A stretch of DNA of 64,000 bases from Macropodus opercularis (GCA_030770545.1 CM061102.1:9103501-9167500), one strand, 5' to 3'. Positions 1 to 13,879 are shown, counted from the first letter of the stretch. Notes: generated by a model from the sequence alone, not told the origin. Translations and numbers: made by a program.

Positions 1-3000
1 TACATGCCTCAATGCCCAACACAAAAACACTGGAAGTCATTCTCGCTGCTCTCTCTCTTCCCCTCAGTCACTCTCTCTTATGCATGCATGCTTGTGAGCA
101 AGTAATGTTGTCCACTTAAGCAAAACAACGTAAGCAAGGCACTGCCCCTCCATGCCACGGCATGTCAAATATTCCTCTTAGAGGATGAATGCATGCCTGC
201 GTTAATTGAGAGGTAAGAGCTTTCGAAAGTGACACAGTCTTCCACTTTCATAGAAACTTCCTTATCAACAGCCTCGGATGCAAAAAAACAAAACAATTAC
301 TGCTTCAATTGGTGACAGGAACCAGGATTATGAGTGCTAATGAGCGCAATCAACAACACTTGAACTGCCTGCAAGTGTTGGTGCACATGACTGCTTCTGG
401 GTGTGTGTGTTTGGATTTCTTTTCCGTTTCTACACCAGTAGTTTGTGACAAATGTTAGACTGGGAGAGCACGTATAGATATGCATAGTATGCCGAGTACT
501 TCAGAGCAACAATATTATTTTCACACATTTAAGAAATTAAGACTAAATTGCTCATCAGCTTGTGCAGTGCGTATTAAATCCTGCAGTATATGAAAGCTGC
601 CTTTGTTGATGTGTGTTTCTGAGATGAGTGCCTCACAGTTTGCCGTTGTCTCGTCAGCTGTGCTCTCGCTGTGTTGTCAAGCATTACTGCAGACATCCCA
701 TTAATGTGAGGGAGGCAAAGTGTTGATACGCTTGCGCCTGTGCCTGAATTAGCAGTCACGCCTGCCTGCTTTGAGGGACCTGCCCCGCGCCATCACGGAC
801 ACTCACATGAGCAATTTGGATAATCGGGAATTGACAATCGGGAGAGGAGGAGATATGGAACAGCAGCACACTGTGACGACTCAGCCAACTTCCCACACAC
901 CTTCAGCGTCAACCCATTTGGAGGATGTAACAGAACGATGTGCTGAAATGCAAGCACCATACTAACAACATGTATCTCTTGCAAACAAGAACAATCAAAT
1001 CCCTTAGCTGCTCCCGCCTTTGTTCCCCTTTTAGTAGTGACAAGCCCAGACGGCGGTGGATGTGGATAGAGGAAGGGGAGCTGCCTGCCTGTGTCCTATT
1101 TGTAGCGGTTGCCAGACTCCATAAAATCCCCCTCTAGTTGTGAAGAATATGTCGCCCACCCACTGACAGCCTCCTCAGCTTGACACACTCTGCATAGCCA
1201 GTGGGAGATAGTGGAAAGAGATATGCAACCCAGCTGGGTTAATCCTGTTACACAGTGATACACAGACCACAGTCTCACCTAGAGAACACATACATGCATA
1301 AAGCACACAATACCTTAAAGAGCAGAAGAGACGGACTTACGCCTGGTCACACAGCAAGTCTTGGAATTGTACAGTTCATGCGCTTCAATTTCCATAAATA
1401 AGGTTTCTAGCAGAGCAACATTTATTATCTTACAGTCAGATGAGGGGCTCAAACACTGGCAGAGGATGTGTGTTACCAAATACACATTCATCACAGAGAA
1501 CGACTCTGATACAAATGCATCAATCTCTTTAAAAATATGTGGACTTGATTAATAAAAATTCAGGAAAAGTCCTCTGTAAAGCTGTGATGTATTCAGCCTC
1601 TTAAAACAGGCTGCAAGTCACACATTAATATTCTTCAAGCATGTTTTTATATTGAAAAAGAATGAAGTCTATTTAGAAAAGCAAGTGAGTTGGAAACAAA
1701 AATTAATGGGGAGAAAGTGACCATACACATACAATGAATTTCAATTACGTTGGTTTGTGGCTAAGCTCAGACGCCAGCTCTGCACTGAGGCTGCGGAACC
1801 GGGAGGAGAAGCATTCAGCTACAAAACTCTATTTACATGCCTGCAAGAGTGTGATGGAGGATTGGGATGTTATTTCAATGTCATCAGTATAAACCCTACA
1901 CTTCTGTGATCACAATACAATATGGAATGAATATCCACTTTATTTGGATCACATGCAGCTTTAGAGCTTCTAGTGCTGAACATGTAACCGTGACCCTGGA
2001 TACATGGGCTGAATAAAGCGTGAAGCAGTTGCAGGTTCTATACTGTTTGCTGAAGTGCGGCGACTGAGTCATCAGGTTGTCGTTGAGTCCGTGCGTTTAC
2101 AGTCACACAACATGTCTGTCAAAGGACAAGCGGAAAGTCTGAGCAAGCCGCGCGAACGTACTTCTCCTTCTGTGATTCACTGTTGCTGCGCTCGACCCGA
2201 TGCAACAGAACTTCTGCTTGTTTCACAATAGAAGCCACACAGAGGCTGAGGGCTTAGCATGTGAGGCTGCGGGGGGGGGAGGCAGTCAAACTTTAAGCTA
2301 GCAAAAGCGAAGAGCACTTCAAATGTGTTTCCATTAGTCACATAGCAACAGCAGCCTCCATTGCCAGCGTTTCCCAAAAGCATTTGTTAAAAGAAGGAGT
2401 TACTGCAGCGAAAAGAAAAAAAAAACGACAAATCCCCTCCGCCGCTGACGAAAATAGCTCCTGTGTTTTGCTTTTATTTGACATTTCAGCATCAGTCAGG
2501 ATTTACTGTAAATCCAACTTGTGCGCCTCGGCTCTATTATGACATCAGTTACCCATTAACATTCATGTAAGGGCGAAGTAAGAGCTGACGGTTTATTCAG
2601 CCGAACACATGCGATGCCCCAAGTGCAAATGAAGCCGCTTGCTCGACGCCCGTTTGGGCGTTTTCAGCAGCAGTGGAGGTGCTCGCTGGCAGCTTCTTGT
2701 CACTCTGTCAGCCAACCTAGTGTCCCACTCTATGTTAACATGCAAGTCCCTCTCCAGCAGACATTAACATGCAGGGCCAGCAGCCACTAGGTGGGTCTGA
2801 GCAGAGCCCAAGGCAGGTGGCAGATAGTCAATGTGCATGCTCCTAAATCATTCATGTGACGGGGTGGAGGGGACCGAGTAAGGAAAGAAAGGCGAGAAGC
2901 GAGGCTTATATTGATGTTACCTTATAAGAATAGAACAAACTGAATGAAATGGCGCATGGCTGCATTTGCTTGGTTTCCGTGAGTGGCTATGATTCATTTG

Positions 3001-4030
3001 TATATCCCTTCTTACCATATGGGTCCCGTCGGTGGCAGGGGAAAGGAGCAAATGTGGGAAAAGAAAAAGAGGCGCACGGAGGACGAGGTGGGACTGGAAA
3101 GATGAGAGCAAGAAAGGAAAGGTGAAACTGACATTCTTGAGAAGGGGCAGGCCACGCAGGCGAGGTTTTGTTAATGAATTAGTATGCATGGCTGGTGCCG
3201 CACAATGACCTCGAGCAAGGAGCTGACATACCGCAGACACTAGACTGAAACTAACACTAACACCACAAATTATTACCTTTTCATTATGGAAATTAGCCTT
3301 TCCTTCTCATTCCTCCCACTCTGTCTCTGTCTCGCTGCTCTCACCTTCTCTTTCTCTGTTCCTCTCATCTCCGCGCTTGCTCTGCTATATTGAAGGAAGA
3401 GTGGTGTTGACTCTGAAAAGCAATTACCTGTCATTTACCTGTCTTTCTCTCCCTCTGATAATGAATTTCAAGTGAAAGGTGAAATCATTATCTTTTCACT
3501 CACAAAATCAAAGCTGTGGGAGGGGACAGCCCCTGTCACAATATGTGCTATGCCATACGGGATTAAAGGATTCTCTGTGGCGCACTAACACACACAATCA
3601 CACACATACTGTACTAAGTTGCTTTTTGAACTGCATTTGCATGAAGAATACCTCGACATTTGCAGGACTGTCACAGCGACTGATCTTTGTGCAACCTGTT
3701 GGTATGTGTGATCTTAAAATCTAGCTTGAGTTCTGCTAGTAAAACGTATTCGAAACGTCACCGGCTTGCAGCTAATCAAATATCGGGCCTAGTATTAAAT
3801 CTGTGCCTCAGAACAATGAAAAATATGCAAACGCCAGACCACAAGAAGCGTCAGAGAGCAAATGCGTAATAAACGTTACAGCTCCATTGCCTCATATTAG
3901 TTCACAACACAATTATGGTTAGTGCGAAGCAAAGAAAATACGTCTTTCCTCTGCTTGTTTTCTTTGCACTGTTCGTTGCACTTTGTCAGTCAGTGTGTGA
4001 ATGCAAATCCGTGCTTTCGTGCTGCGTGGG
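1..4030. other. Intron 1 sequence, no gene seen
   Basis: Under the gene model this is intron 1. It is mostly unique AT-rich DNA. Short open frames on both strands have no recognisable domains, splice context or codon bias. There is a G run at 2271-2279 and a purine-rich patch at 3040-3125. 2460-2600 is high-complexity sequence that could be a regulatory element, but nothing proves it. Confidence 0.5.
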
Positions 4031-4048
4031 GTGTGTGTGTGTGTGTGT
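4031..4048. repeat. (GT)9 microsatellite
   Basis: Perfect dinucleotide run in the intron, preceded by a G-rich flank. Confidence 0.95.
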
Positions 4049-4735
4049 TACAGGGGACGTTGCACGAGCTTTCACAGCAGGCGGCTGCTCAACGTGAAAA
4101 TAAAACGGGGAGTCAGGGACGAGGCCGGGAAGAGATGGTACGGCCAGGACGGGGGAAGTGGCGACGTGTGAGGAAAAAGGGCTCGCTGCATGTTGGAGCT
4201 TCCTCCCTGTGGCACGTTGACGGAAGAGTTTCTCACTGCAGGCAGCAGGAGAAGGGCTTTAAAATAAAAACTGTCGCATACGGGCGAGCACCTGCCCTTC
4301 AGACTGCTGAGCCACCGAACGAGCGAGTCATAAGAATGAAATGAGTCACAGCAACGAAGCGATAGAAAATATCTCATTATCTTATTGTTTCTAGTCTAAC
4401 CCTACTTATACTCTGACCTACAGTACACGACATGTGATCTTTGACTATTTTCACATTCATACCTGATCTAATTCATTTAGTTGACTCTTTCACTCATGCT
4501 TCTACTATTACATTGAGTAGTCAAGTATCCTCCTCTATCTATGATGCTACAACATAAGAACAGTAGCTGGCATCCTTTACTCACCCGCTGCATTAATACC
4601 ACTCAGAACTAATGAGCTAAGGAGGAATATTTGGTTTATTCATCTGCCTCTGCAGTAATGCAACATATACGATGGAGCATCAGTGACACACATCCGCAGA
4701 TACAGAGAGGTGCGACCAACTCTTACTCTAAACTA

Positions 4736-4755
4736 CCCCCCCCCTCTCTCTCTCT
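4736..4755. repeat. C9 run joined to (CT)6
   Basis: Nine C followed by CT repeats, a homopyrimidine tract. A separate (AC)8 run lies at 4953-4968. Confidence 0.9.
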
Positions 4756-4779
4756 GTCGCTCACTCGCCCTCATGGCCT

Positions 4780-4915
4780 ATTTTTCCACCAGCAAAAGTT
4801 GATATTATGCAAATGCTCAGTAATGCTAATGTTTGAAGGCTGGCACAGGCCTCATTTGCATACGGCAGCACACTCACCCAGTGAAGCAGCGTGACATGCT
4901 GACCCCGGTCAGGTT
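4780..4915. promoter_or_regulatory. Candidate intronic enhancer with two inverted POU octamers
   Basis: ATGCAAAT at 4807-4814 and its reverse ATTTGCAT at 4854-4861 are both perfect octamers, 39 bp apart and in opposite orientation. They sit in a high-complexity stretch free of simple repeats. Octamers bind POU-domain factors (Oct, Brn). Two perfect copies so close suggest an enhancer, but function is inferred from motif alone. Confidence 0.3.
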
Positions 4916-4969
4916 GCCAGGGGAACACCCCCCTAAACACCACGCCCCTCCTACACACACACACACACT

Positions 4970-7900
4970 GCACATACTTTTAGCCTGACTACAAAAATGT
5001 TGGTCAGCTCCAGTGTACTGTACTACACTAATTCCCTATGAAGGGTTAACAAGTTGCTCCAGCATAGCATGTGAAGTCTGACCCTTCATCCCGTGGCAGC
5101 CATGATCCTGTGATCCAACAGCCTCAACACGTCAGTAGCAGCTACTGCTTCTGCGGCTCCCACAGCCACTTAGCTCTGATTTTAAAACGAAAATCTTGTA
5201 GCTGGATAATTCACAACAATGGACTCAGTCGTGCTTTGGTTAATTTTACAATGCAATGAGAAGGGAAGTGTTTTAATGTTCGCTTCCTCTTGCTGCCATC
5301 TAAATAAACACACAATTCCACGTCACAAAGCACGACTATTCTTCTTCCAGTGACAAACGGACACACACATTTGCAGCGCCGTCAGACAGAGAAGTTCGCA
5401 ACTAACAATGATAGATGAAAGCGTGAATGGGTAGGCAGCACCGTTTATATGTCTGCGCCACGCTTTCAGGCAAACACACAAACACTATTCGTTCTCCCGA
5501 ACAGAACAATGGCTGACAGGGATGGATGTTCTGGATTCGAGCTGCTTAAGGATTATGTGAATGGGTGTTCTCAGCATACAATAAGCCAATAAGACCTTTT
5601 CTTGGACAGCGCATTTGGGCTGCTGGGATGTCACTTTGGAGAATCCTCTTTGCGTCAGAGCATCTATACATATATCGAAAGTGACACTTGCGCAAATTTG
5701 CTGAGAAAATAAAGAGACAGCGTGATAGAGTTATTATATAGAACAAGAAAAGGGAGAAAACGAGTGAGGGAGTGAGGAGCTGACGGGCACAACAGCAACT
5801 TCTGTTTATTTATCTGGTTCTATATGCCCACACAAACAGGAGCCTGCACTTTTTGTAATAGCTTGACACCATATACAGTATATTTTCACCCAGGTTATCA
5901 TTCATTCAGTCCTTCTCTATCTTTTCACTCCCACGTCCTTTCTGTTTCGCTGCTCTTGCCTGACACATCTTCCTCTGTTCTGCTTCTATTTTGGCAGGAA
6001 TCCTATTAACTGGTCATGTCTGCACTGAGCCAAGTGTGACCCAAGTTTACACTATTAATATTCAGATTGATCTAATGATATGAGCTGGTGTTAATGTGGA
6101 TTGAATAAAGTCTGAAAGTGACATCAGATTTTGGCACAAGACGTTTAGGTTACAATTAAAAATTGGGCTAATAAAGATTGATTGCGACCGGAGGCGAGCA
6201 GCAAGCAAAGGTTTGTTGTTTCATACATTTCTCCATTACAAAGTTAAAATGATAAAACGACTGATAATAAACATCCTGACTACAAGACAGCAGAGCATCG
6301 CACCGCATGATAGAAGAAGAAGAAATCACCAGCTTCTTAAGATGACACATTATACACAGAGAAATACAAATAAAATCACAAATCAGACGTGATAAATAAG
6401 TAACTGAATCAATCATTATATTGCACTAGTAGATCACAACATTAATTGTAATATAACCTCTTTGCCAATCTGGGCTGTAAGCACATATTTGAAATGACTT
6501 TTTGACTTATATTTTCATAATGTAAGTGTATGTGTGTTAGAAATGGAGGTGAAGGGAGCCACGTTCGGCCCATGGGCCTTCCCTGCTCTTCATCACAGCA
6601 GATGCCCTTAAGTCCTCCTTGTCCACCCCACGTAAATGAATTTCACAGATTCATTAGCCCTGGAAACCAAGGTTAATCAGCTCATCATCTGGTTAAAAAG
6701 CAGGGAAGCAGTGTTGTGGGACTCCCCTTCCAATACAGGTAAAATACAAACAGAAGAGCAGAGTTAAACTTTCCCACTGACTTTAAAAACATTTGGGAAC
6801 CGGCTCCTAAATCTAAAGTGTGAGATGTTGATGGCAGTTTGATTCAGTCTTGTGATTAGGCTCTGGGGAATGTATAAAGTTACAGTTATCGTGGGTATGG
6901 CTGAAGGCAGGGAGAATGACTTTGTATTGCCACACTCACTGTTGATGTGCTGCATAGAACATCCATTTATTTTTCTCATGTCTTATTCGAGTCTGCAGCA
7001 CATGCACTTTTTCCATTCTTTCACCCATATTTCTTGTTTATGACTTTTCTTTCATTAGAGTGGCTTTTTAATTACTGTTCCCTTTCTCTTTACGGCCTTG
7101 TTTTTTCTTTTTTTTTATCGAAGTACTTCTTTGATAGTTTTATAAGTTGCACCAGTGGCTGTGTGGTAAGCAGATTAATAGGAGAGTAATGTCATTAAAA
7201 TGGTAATGTGCAGACTTGGGCGAGGTGCTGAAAACAATAATACTCCACTTGATTAATGACACTCTAAAGCACAGGCATGCACAACAAATCTACACACACA
7301 TTCAGAAACACTACGTGTTGTCATGACTTTACTTTTTAAAACAAGTTATTCCACAAATAACGAAAACCTTAAGTAATCTGGTTCACCTCAGGATGTATCT
7401 GCTGCGGCATTACAGTACAGTATTGAATGGCACAGACTGCATTCATACAGTCCATTCATCCAAAGCAGAAGCAGATATTGTATTTTTACTGCTACATTGA
7501 TTTAATAATCCACATAGAGTACAATCATGAGACTTGATCGATCCCCGGTGTGAAATTCACAGGCAGCCCAGCAGCACGTCCTATCATAAAAATTATAAAT
7601 ATTAAGAATCATAACATCATAACAGAGATACTGTACTATAATAAGATCCATCACTACTAGCTGCAGCATTAAAATGATAAAGACGTGAAGTATATTCCAA
7701 TGTCATCTATCGACATGAAAGTATTATGAACGAGTACAGTACATGCACTTTAAATGATGTTACTTCACTTTTAGTTTTTATACCACTGCTGATCACACTG
7801 TATGTACTTAAAAAAATCCAGTCTTACTTTATAAAGTCAGTGCGAGACCAAGAAATAGATAAAGCGATCACATATACGCGAAGGGCACAATGGGCCTGAG

Positions 7901-8816
7901 ATGGCAGTATGCAGCGTTGTTGTGGATGGTTTTCTAATGAAATCTGGAGCTGTCTGTCTGCCATAAACAACTCATGGTTTCCAACCACAGAGACAGAGTG
8001 GGTGAAAACAAAACAAAATGAAGACAGAGAGGCAGTAGAGAAGAAAGAGCTGGGAAATGTTTTGATATATACAGTAATACATGGGACAATTGCTGGCTTC
8101 TGGCTTTCGTTTGTGTTCCACACCATGAGAGAAATTAAGAAATTGAAATAAGACTCCGCTTTTGCAACATTGAAAACAATTGGTTGTGTGATGAGTTGAC
8201 TGTGTTGTAGAAATCCTAACTCATGAAAGCCACAAAGAAACAAGCCACTGCACCTCTGGTTTCTGTGCGACCACAGGGTTTGGCAGAAATATGGTTCAGT
8301 GTCCCTCCGTGACCAGGGTCAAACAGGGTCATGTGAGTTGTATCAGGAAGCAAAGTGACAGCTTAGAAGTGGTAGACAAAGATCCTGTGAACTGTCCGGC
8401 ATGTGTGAGTGTTCGTCTTTATGATTCACTGTTTCTAAGTGCTGTGTCTGTATGTTTTCACAGCAAATGGTCAAATAATGAGTAGCGCTGACAGGAACGG
8501 TCTGAATTCATTGGTTCTCTCAGTCTCTCAGCATGCAAACGCATTTTCACAGCCATGTGTGCTGAAGACGGCTCTGTAGGAATAAATCAAGCTCCTGGGT
8601 CGCTGTACAACGCCCTGTGGTCTACTTCTCTGCAACACACATTTAAGATCAGCATGCGTGTGTGACGCTGCTCGTTGTCGTTGCATTTAGTCAGTCGTTG
8701 GAATCTACAGTTGCTGGGTCTTTGTGGAATACAAGCATTTCAAGAAGCAACTGGAAGTGAAGTCAGACATGATCAAACATCATTTTACGCATGCACGCAC
8801 AAACACATACACACAC
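4970..8816. other. Intron 1 sequence, no clear gene
   Basis: Unique AT-rich DNA. 6545-6740 is high-complexity, low-repeat sequence with AT-rich and GC-rich patches alternating, typical of conserved non-coding DNA. It has a CCCATGGGCC palindrome-like patch at 6570 and an AAGGTTAATCAG patch at 6669. 7560-7780 is AT-rich with nothing notable. A nuclear-receptor type site is listed separately at 8310-8331. No exon signals were recognised. Confidence 0.45.
8310..8331. promoter_or_regulatory. DR4-type nuclear receptor site
   Basis: Two GGGTCA half-sites at 8316-8321 and 8326-8331 are separated by 4 bases (AACA). An inverted TGACC lies just before them at 8310-8314. Direct repeats with 4-bp spacing are the usual sites for thyroid hormone receptor or LXR with RXR. 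Use in vivo is unknown. Confidence 0.3.
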
Positions 8817-8957
8817 CTCTGGGCCAGCCTCCAGCAGGGACTTGAGGCCCTTCACCCAGAGTGGCGTCAGGGGAACGTAGCCTCTGATCATGTAATAGGC
8901 CTGGCCCCTGACAGACAGCGCTTGCTTCGTCAGCCTGTCAAGGGGCCAAAGCTGACC
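8817..8957 (-). CDS. Possible 47-codon internal exon, unrecognised product
   Basis: On the minus strand this 141-nt block is open in one frame, starts right after an acceptor-like CTCTGCAG and ends before GTGTGTGT, a usable donor. Length is a multiple of three with phase 0 at both ends, so it would be a symmetric cassette exon. Codons favour CTG, CAG, AAG, GTG and GGC, unlike the surrounding AT-rich intron. The peptide is rich in aromatic and hydrophobic residues (for example YYMIRGYVPLTPLWVKGLKS) and I do not recognise it. The + strand is also open across most of the block, so a GC-rich conserved non-coding element is a real alternative. If expressed, it would lie inside intron 1 on the same strand as the host gene. 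Confidence 0.22.
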
Positions 8958-11290
8958 CTGCAGAGCTGTTTGGGCTCAGGCTGGCTGCATGCTGAGAGTC
9001 TAAAACAGTAACAGAGCCTCCAGAGCCTCAGAGCTTCTGTCTCTGTCACTACTGTGCATTATTTAACCATTCATTAGCAGTTTTCACATCATCAGGACAT
9101 ATGCACACTCAGAGGCAACAAACACATTCAGGGGCCGACAGGGAGGGAGTTAAATCCATTAGGGCTCTGCCTGTACTGAATCATTTATTTATGCATCTTG
9201 TGCAGCAGTGGGTTCTCACTGATTGGAGACACAGACATATCAACAAACATAAACAAGGACCTAACACAAATCCTGTGTGCTAGCTCTGCTACTCTGCACT
9301 ACGCTGCCATAGGCTAAAAGTCATGCTGCACTTGGGGCACAACGAAAATAGTGAGAAGAAAGAAAGCCAAACAATACCAGTGTTCAAACCACAACTGCGC
9401 CTGTAGCCATGAAAAATGACAGCATGTCTAAGCAGTTACGCACACACACACTCCCACACATGCGCATTAATGTGCGCAAAGTCCCAACACAAAAAAAACA
9501 ACCGTGAGAACAGGGAGAAAGTGGGCGGAAGAAGTGCGATGCAACATCAGCAAATCCACCTCAGCCTGCTGAGTGAGTTCCACACGACCTTGGTTAAAGG
9601 TGTGTGTCTGTGTGCGCAAGAGAGCCGCGCTGATTACATCTGACCTGCATGTGTCTCAGACACTGACACAGGCCGAAGTCAGACACACACCAGGATATGT
9701 TCATGTGTGCGCGCATTCAGCTGTGTGTGGTTTTAACATTAAAAACGTTCTAGTTGTTAAAAAGATTTGTTTTGTTTTTCTCTGTTTTCCTGTGTGGGAT
9801 CTCTTACGCGTTGTTCACACCTCTCCATCCTACTGAACTGGGGCTTTATTTTTCCAAGCAACTTTCGCTGTTTATGAAAAGTATGAAACGTTGCAGGTTG
9901 GGGTCCGTGTTTGTTTGACGCGAGGACAAGAATGTTTCCTTCCATCTGTCTCTCTGCAAGACATCCAGTCTTGAGTAGTTGGGTTTTGCTGCTCTCACTC
10001 TATTCAGTCATCTGTCAGAGTTTAAGTGTTAAACTGTCCAGTCTTTGAAAGACAGCAGCCCCATCCTACGAGTCCAGTCTTCATCTGGACATGGAGGAAC
10101 ATCTTGCCTCTTTTTGTACAGCTTTCATTTTGCTAAGATAAAAAGAAAATCCATCTTATTTTATTGTAAATTGAGTAAAATCAGATAGAGCCTATATTTT
10201 AAACCCCTAAGAAGCCATTTGATTTTATTATACTGTAAACCATATGGATATGACTATTCTTCTGCGCTGACACGTGTGATGCATTGAAAACTAAATATGG
10301 CTCTGCTTTCAAAGCTTTGCCAAAATACACTAGACCAAATCAAACATGATACAAGTCAAACCAATCCAAATGACAATCTGACATATGGGCTGTTCATCTC
10401 CTGCTTTGCTAGATCAACACAGATTGGACTAATGTATCACCATAATCCTCATCACAGTGAATCCGAACTGCCGTCTTGTCCAACAGCAAAATGATCTCAG
10501 TCTGCTGTGTGCAGAATTGTCACATCTTGTTTCGCACTGAAAGAGTCAGGTTTGTCTTCGCCTGGTTTGTTCACAACCACCTGTTCCCATATGAAATATG
10601 AAAACTTGGTGAGTTTCACTTTTGATGCCGCGCTGCTACAGATGGATAGTACTAGAAATTCAGGTGGGGGGCAAGATACTGAAGGATGGTGTGGGCGTAT
10701 TCATCACAGTGAATGGAGGAAGCAAGTTCTAATGAATGCTGAGGTGCTTTATTTGTGCATATGTACGCATGTAGGAGGAAGCATGTGTGCGCATGTGCAA
10801 TAACTAGTACAGGGCCACTTAGGGCCACTGCATAATAACTACGTTTCTATGAGGGAGAACACTGGAGGAAATACTCACAGATTCAGAGGGGCCCCTCGTT
10901 ACTCATGCATGACTGGCCCATAATGCTCTACTGTGCTTTCACTCACCGTTGGCAAGACAACAGATTTACTGAGAAAAGGATTTAGAAAGGCAGGATTTGC
11001 CAAGACTGTGGGAATAGCCAGATTCCTTCCTATACCACAAAAGATAGAGGGAACGGAGCTCAGCTCGCTCTCTAGTTCACAGTGTACGTTCTAAGCAGTT
11101 TAAGTTTTCTTCTTGATTGTATCACCTTCTTTCTCTGCCTGATGTTGCACTGAACGTATTGTCCTGCTTAGTTTTTCTGTGGAACACAGAGAACACGTTT
11201 GGCTGTTATTATGAAAAATGTATTTTGGGCTTGGAACAAAAAAAAAAATGATGCAAAATTATTGCTGCCAAGTTGTATACCTTGAACTGA
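8958..11290. other. Intron 1 sequence, nothing specific
   Basis: Unique DNA with scattered CA-rich and TG-rich patches (9100-9120, 9440-9470, 9600-9720) and an AT-rich stretch at 10130-10260. Open frames are short and without domain or splice context. Confidence 0.5.
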
Positions 11291-11291
11291 A

Positions 11292-11319
<28 letters not shown>
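11292..11319. repeat. (TG)14 microsatellite followed by CGCGC
   Basis: Perfect TG run that continues as CGCGC, an alternating purine-pyrimidine tract able to adopt Z-DNA. Likely polymorphic in length. Confidence 0.95.
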
Positions 11320-11325
<6 letters not shown>

Positions 11326-11329
11326 CCTA

Positions 11330-13870
11330 CACAAGTATCCAACTCTGGCTGAGCATTGATCTGTCTGGCTCCCTACAAAGAAGATGTGAGCAGATAACTA
11401 ATGGAAGAGCTAACCTCAATTAGCCCACTGACTGATGGGAAATGTGATTTCATTTAGTTGTCGCTACAGACACTGTAAACAAGTCATGTTACCACTGCAG
11501 GAGACTGAGTGAAAGGAAAGCAGACGCGCAATCACAGGCGGAGTCAGGAGGAAGAGTGATCATGAAGCGTATCCAGCGTTATGACGTTAACCGCGTCGTT
11601 GGCTTGTTTCATCTCAGTCCAACTGAAATTGGACGGAAACGTGAGACCTTGCGTGTCTTAAACTTCGGCAAATTAAAATAAAATAATAAAATTCAGATTA
11701 AAAATGATGTTTTACTGTACAGCAAAACTGTTGTCTCATACTCACCCACGTTACCACCTCCTCTATTACACATCATCAGGCAGCCCTCAGACTGGGACTC
11801 AACTCCAAGGTATATTAAGGCTGCAGTAAATAATAGTTTCACTTTTTCAAAGTCATCAGCATCTTTCACATATTGCAGAGTTGTTCACACGCAGGACCAG
11901 ACGTTTCCACATTATACTACAGTACATGTTTACTCATTGCAGCAAACACTCTGCACAACGTCACAGACCAAAGAGGCAGCGTTAACAGTTAGTGGTATGT
12001 TTGGATATGTCCATTATAGGAATTTATACCATTACAAACAAAGGAAACATAAACTGCTTAGGTCAGAAGTGATGCGAGCCTCTGACAGAGGCTGATTATA
12101 ACTGTCATTTGGATGCACGTAACCTTTATGCTGCTGAATTACCCTTGCAGTGAGATAAAGCCGAAGCCTCACTTGATTCACAGATAGACAGAGAGAAAGA
12201 GAACGTAAAGGACGCAGAGAATGAAACAGAATGTGGCGGCCTGCGGTTTCATCAGAAGAGCCTGGGTGCGTTCTGATGGAAACAGAGCACTGTATGTATC
12301 CTTCTGAAGACAGGAAATTATATGTCATGCTCTATAAAGCAGGCACTTCATATATTTTCAGAGACAGTATCCTTGCGGCTTAGATCATTGCATGGGGGAT
12401 GTACAACACTCAGTAATGACGACATCACCTCATTTTAAGCCATTTACTTTCTCTGCCGTAGGAGACGACTGAGGATGAAGCTACAGTTTATCAAATCGTG
12501 TTCAACAAAGTAGAACCCAACAAACGTGATGATCATATGACAGCTCTCTACACAGCTTGCTGTGGTTACTGTACTATGACATTAACAACAGAAATAGTGG
12601 TATTAGACAACATATTGCATATTTAAGTACATCCAGTTACACAGTCATTTATATAGGGCTGTCACAAACGAGTCTAATTCAGAATAATATGATAAAGTGT
12701 GTGTGTTACTTAACTTGACTTCAGTGTCTCAGAGTCTATATTCTCCATGGATATGTGTAAAGCTATGCAAACTTTACTTAGTTACTACCTGGGGGCTGCT
12801 GCAAACTTTCATGTCTGACAAGGACATCAACATAACTGTCTCCAAACTTCACCGCTTCTTTAATTTGGTCACAGAATCTGCTTCGCCATTGGTATGCCGT
12901 TTCCGCCGCACCACAAAACTCAGTGGTGCTTGTTAAAACACTTTTCATATCTATGCAAGTGCGATGAATGGTGTCTGACAAGGGCGCTTGTCTGCCAATT
13001 GGAGTATTCTCATAAAGGAAGCGCCCTGCCAAGATGAAAGCTCTGGGTGATGCTGGTGAGTGAGGTGTTGGGGGGGGTAGGGGAGTTAGAGAGAGAGAGA
13101 GGAGGAAGATAGACAAACATGGAGCGAAAAGACGTGAGAGGCAAGTAGGAATGAAAACCCGACTTCCCTTCACACTAGAGAAATGTAGATAAAGACAGTG
13201 TTTTTGACAGCAGGCATTTGCATTTCTATCTGGACGCCAATTCAATAAAGAAGAAATGCGAAAGGAAAGTTGGTATCAAGAGCGTTTTTATGCTTTTTGT
13301 GTCTGCATCATCCAAAATAATCCAAAATGTTTACAGGCAGGTTAATTCCATCGCATGCGTTTTCATCTTTGTTTACTATCATATTTCATTTTTAAATTCT
13401 CTGGGTTAATCTGTCTCCAATCTGTCCAATTTCCTGTTTGTACAGCTGCTGGAGGAGCAGACGTGATGTAGGAATGCTTGTATTATGCCCCATCCACCCC
13501 TTTATTTCCCTGACCCTCCCTCACCTTCAGCCCATTTGTAGCACACTGAACAATGTTTTGATGTTACCTTCATCCCTGTCTCATCTCATCTTATCACAGT
13601 GAGGCCAGGAAGGCACTGGCACAGCAGTGGCCAGTAAGATGTCACTCAGGATCCCAGTCAAGCCACAGATACAACATACACTCACATAATGTTTCCAAAC
13701 AACCCGTCACCTTCCCCTGGTGCATTTTCTGCTGCCTTTGTCATCTTTTCCCCTCTTACCTTTCACTTCTCTCTTATCGCTTCTATCAAAGGTGTTCTCC
13801 TTTGAATGACAAGTACCCACAGGACATCACGAGAACTGAGACTTCAAGCATTATGCTATTAATTTTGCTC
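11330..13870. other. Intron 1 sequence with a polypurine tract
   Basis: Unique DNA. 12780-13060 is high-complexity with CpG around 12880-12915 and could be conserved non-coding. A minus-strand frame of 155 codons overlaps it but includes low-complexity segments and has no recognisable domain. 13071-13109 is a G run plus (AG)7, a polypurine strand. The rest shows nothing particular. Confidence 0.45.
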
Positions 13871-13879
13871 ATCAAGCTG

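Noticed and set aside
12778..13245. 155-codon minus-strand frame
   Set aside because: Includes translated polypyrimidine repeats; no domain, no splice borders.
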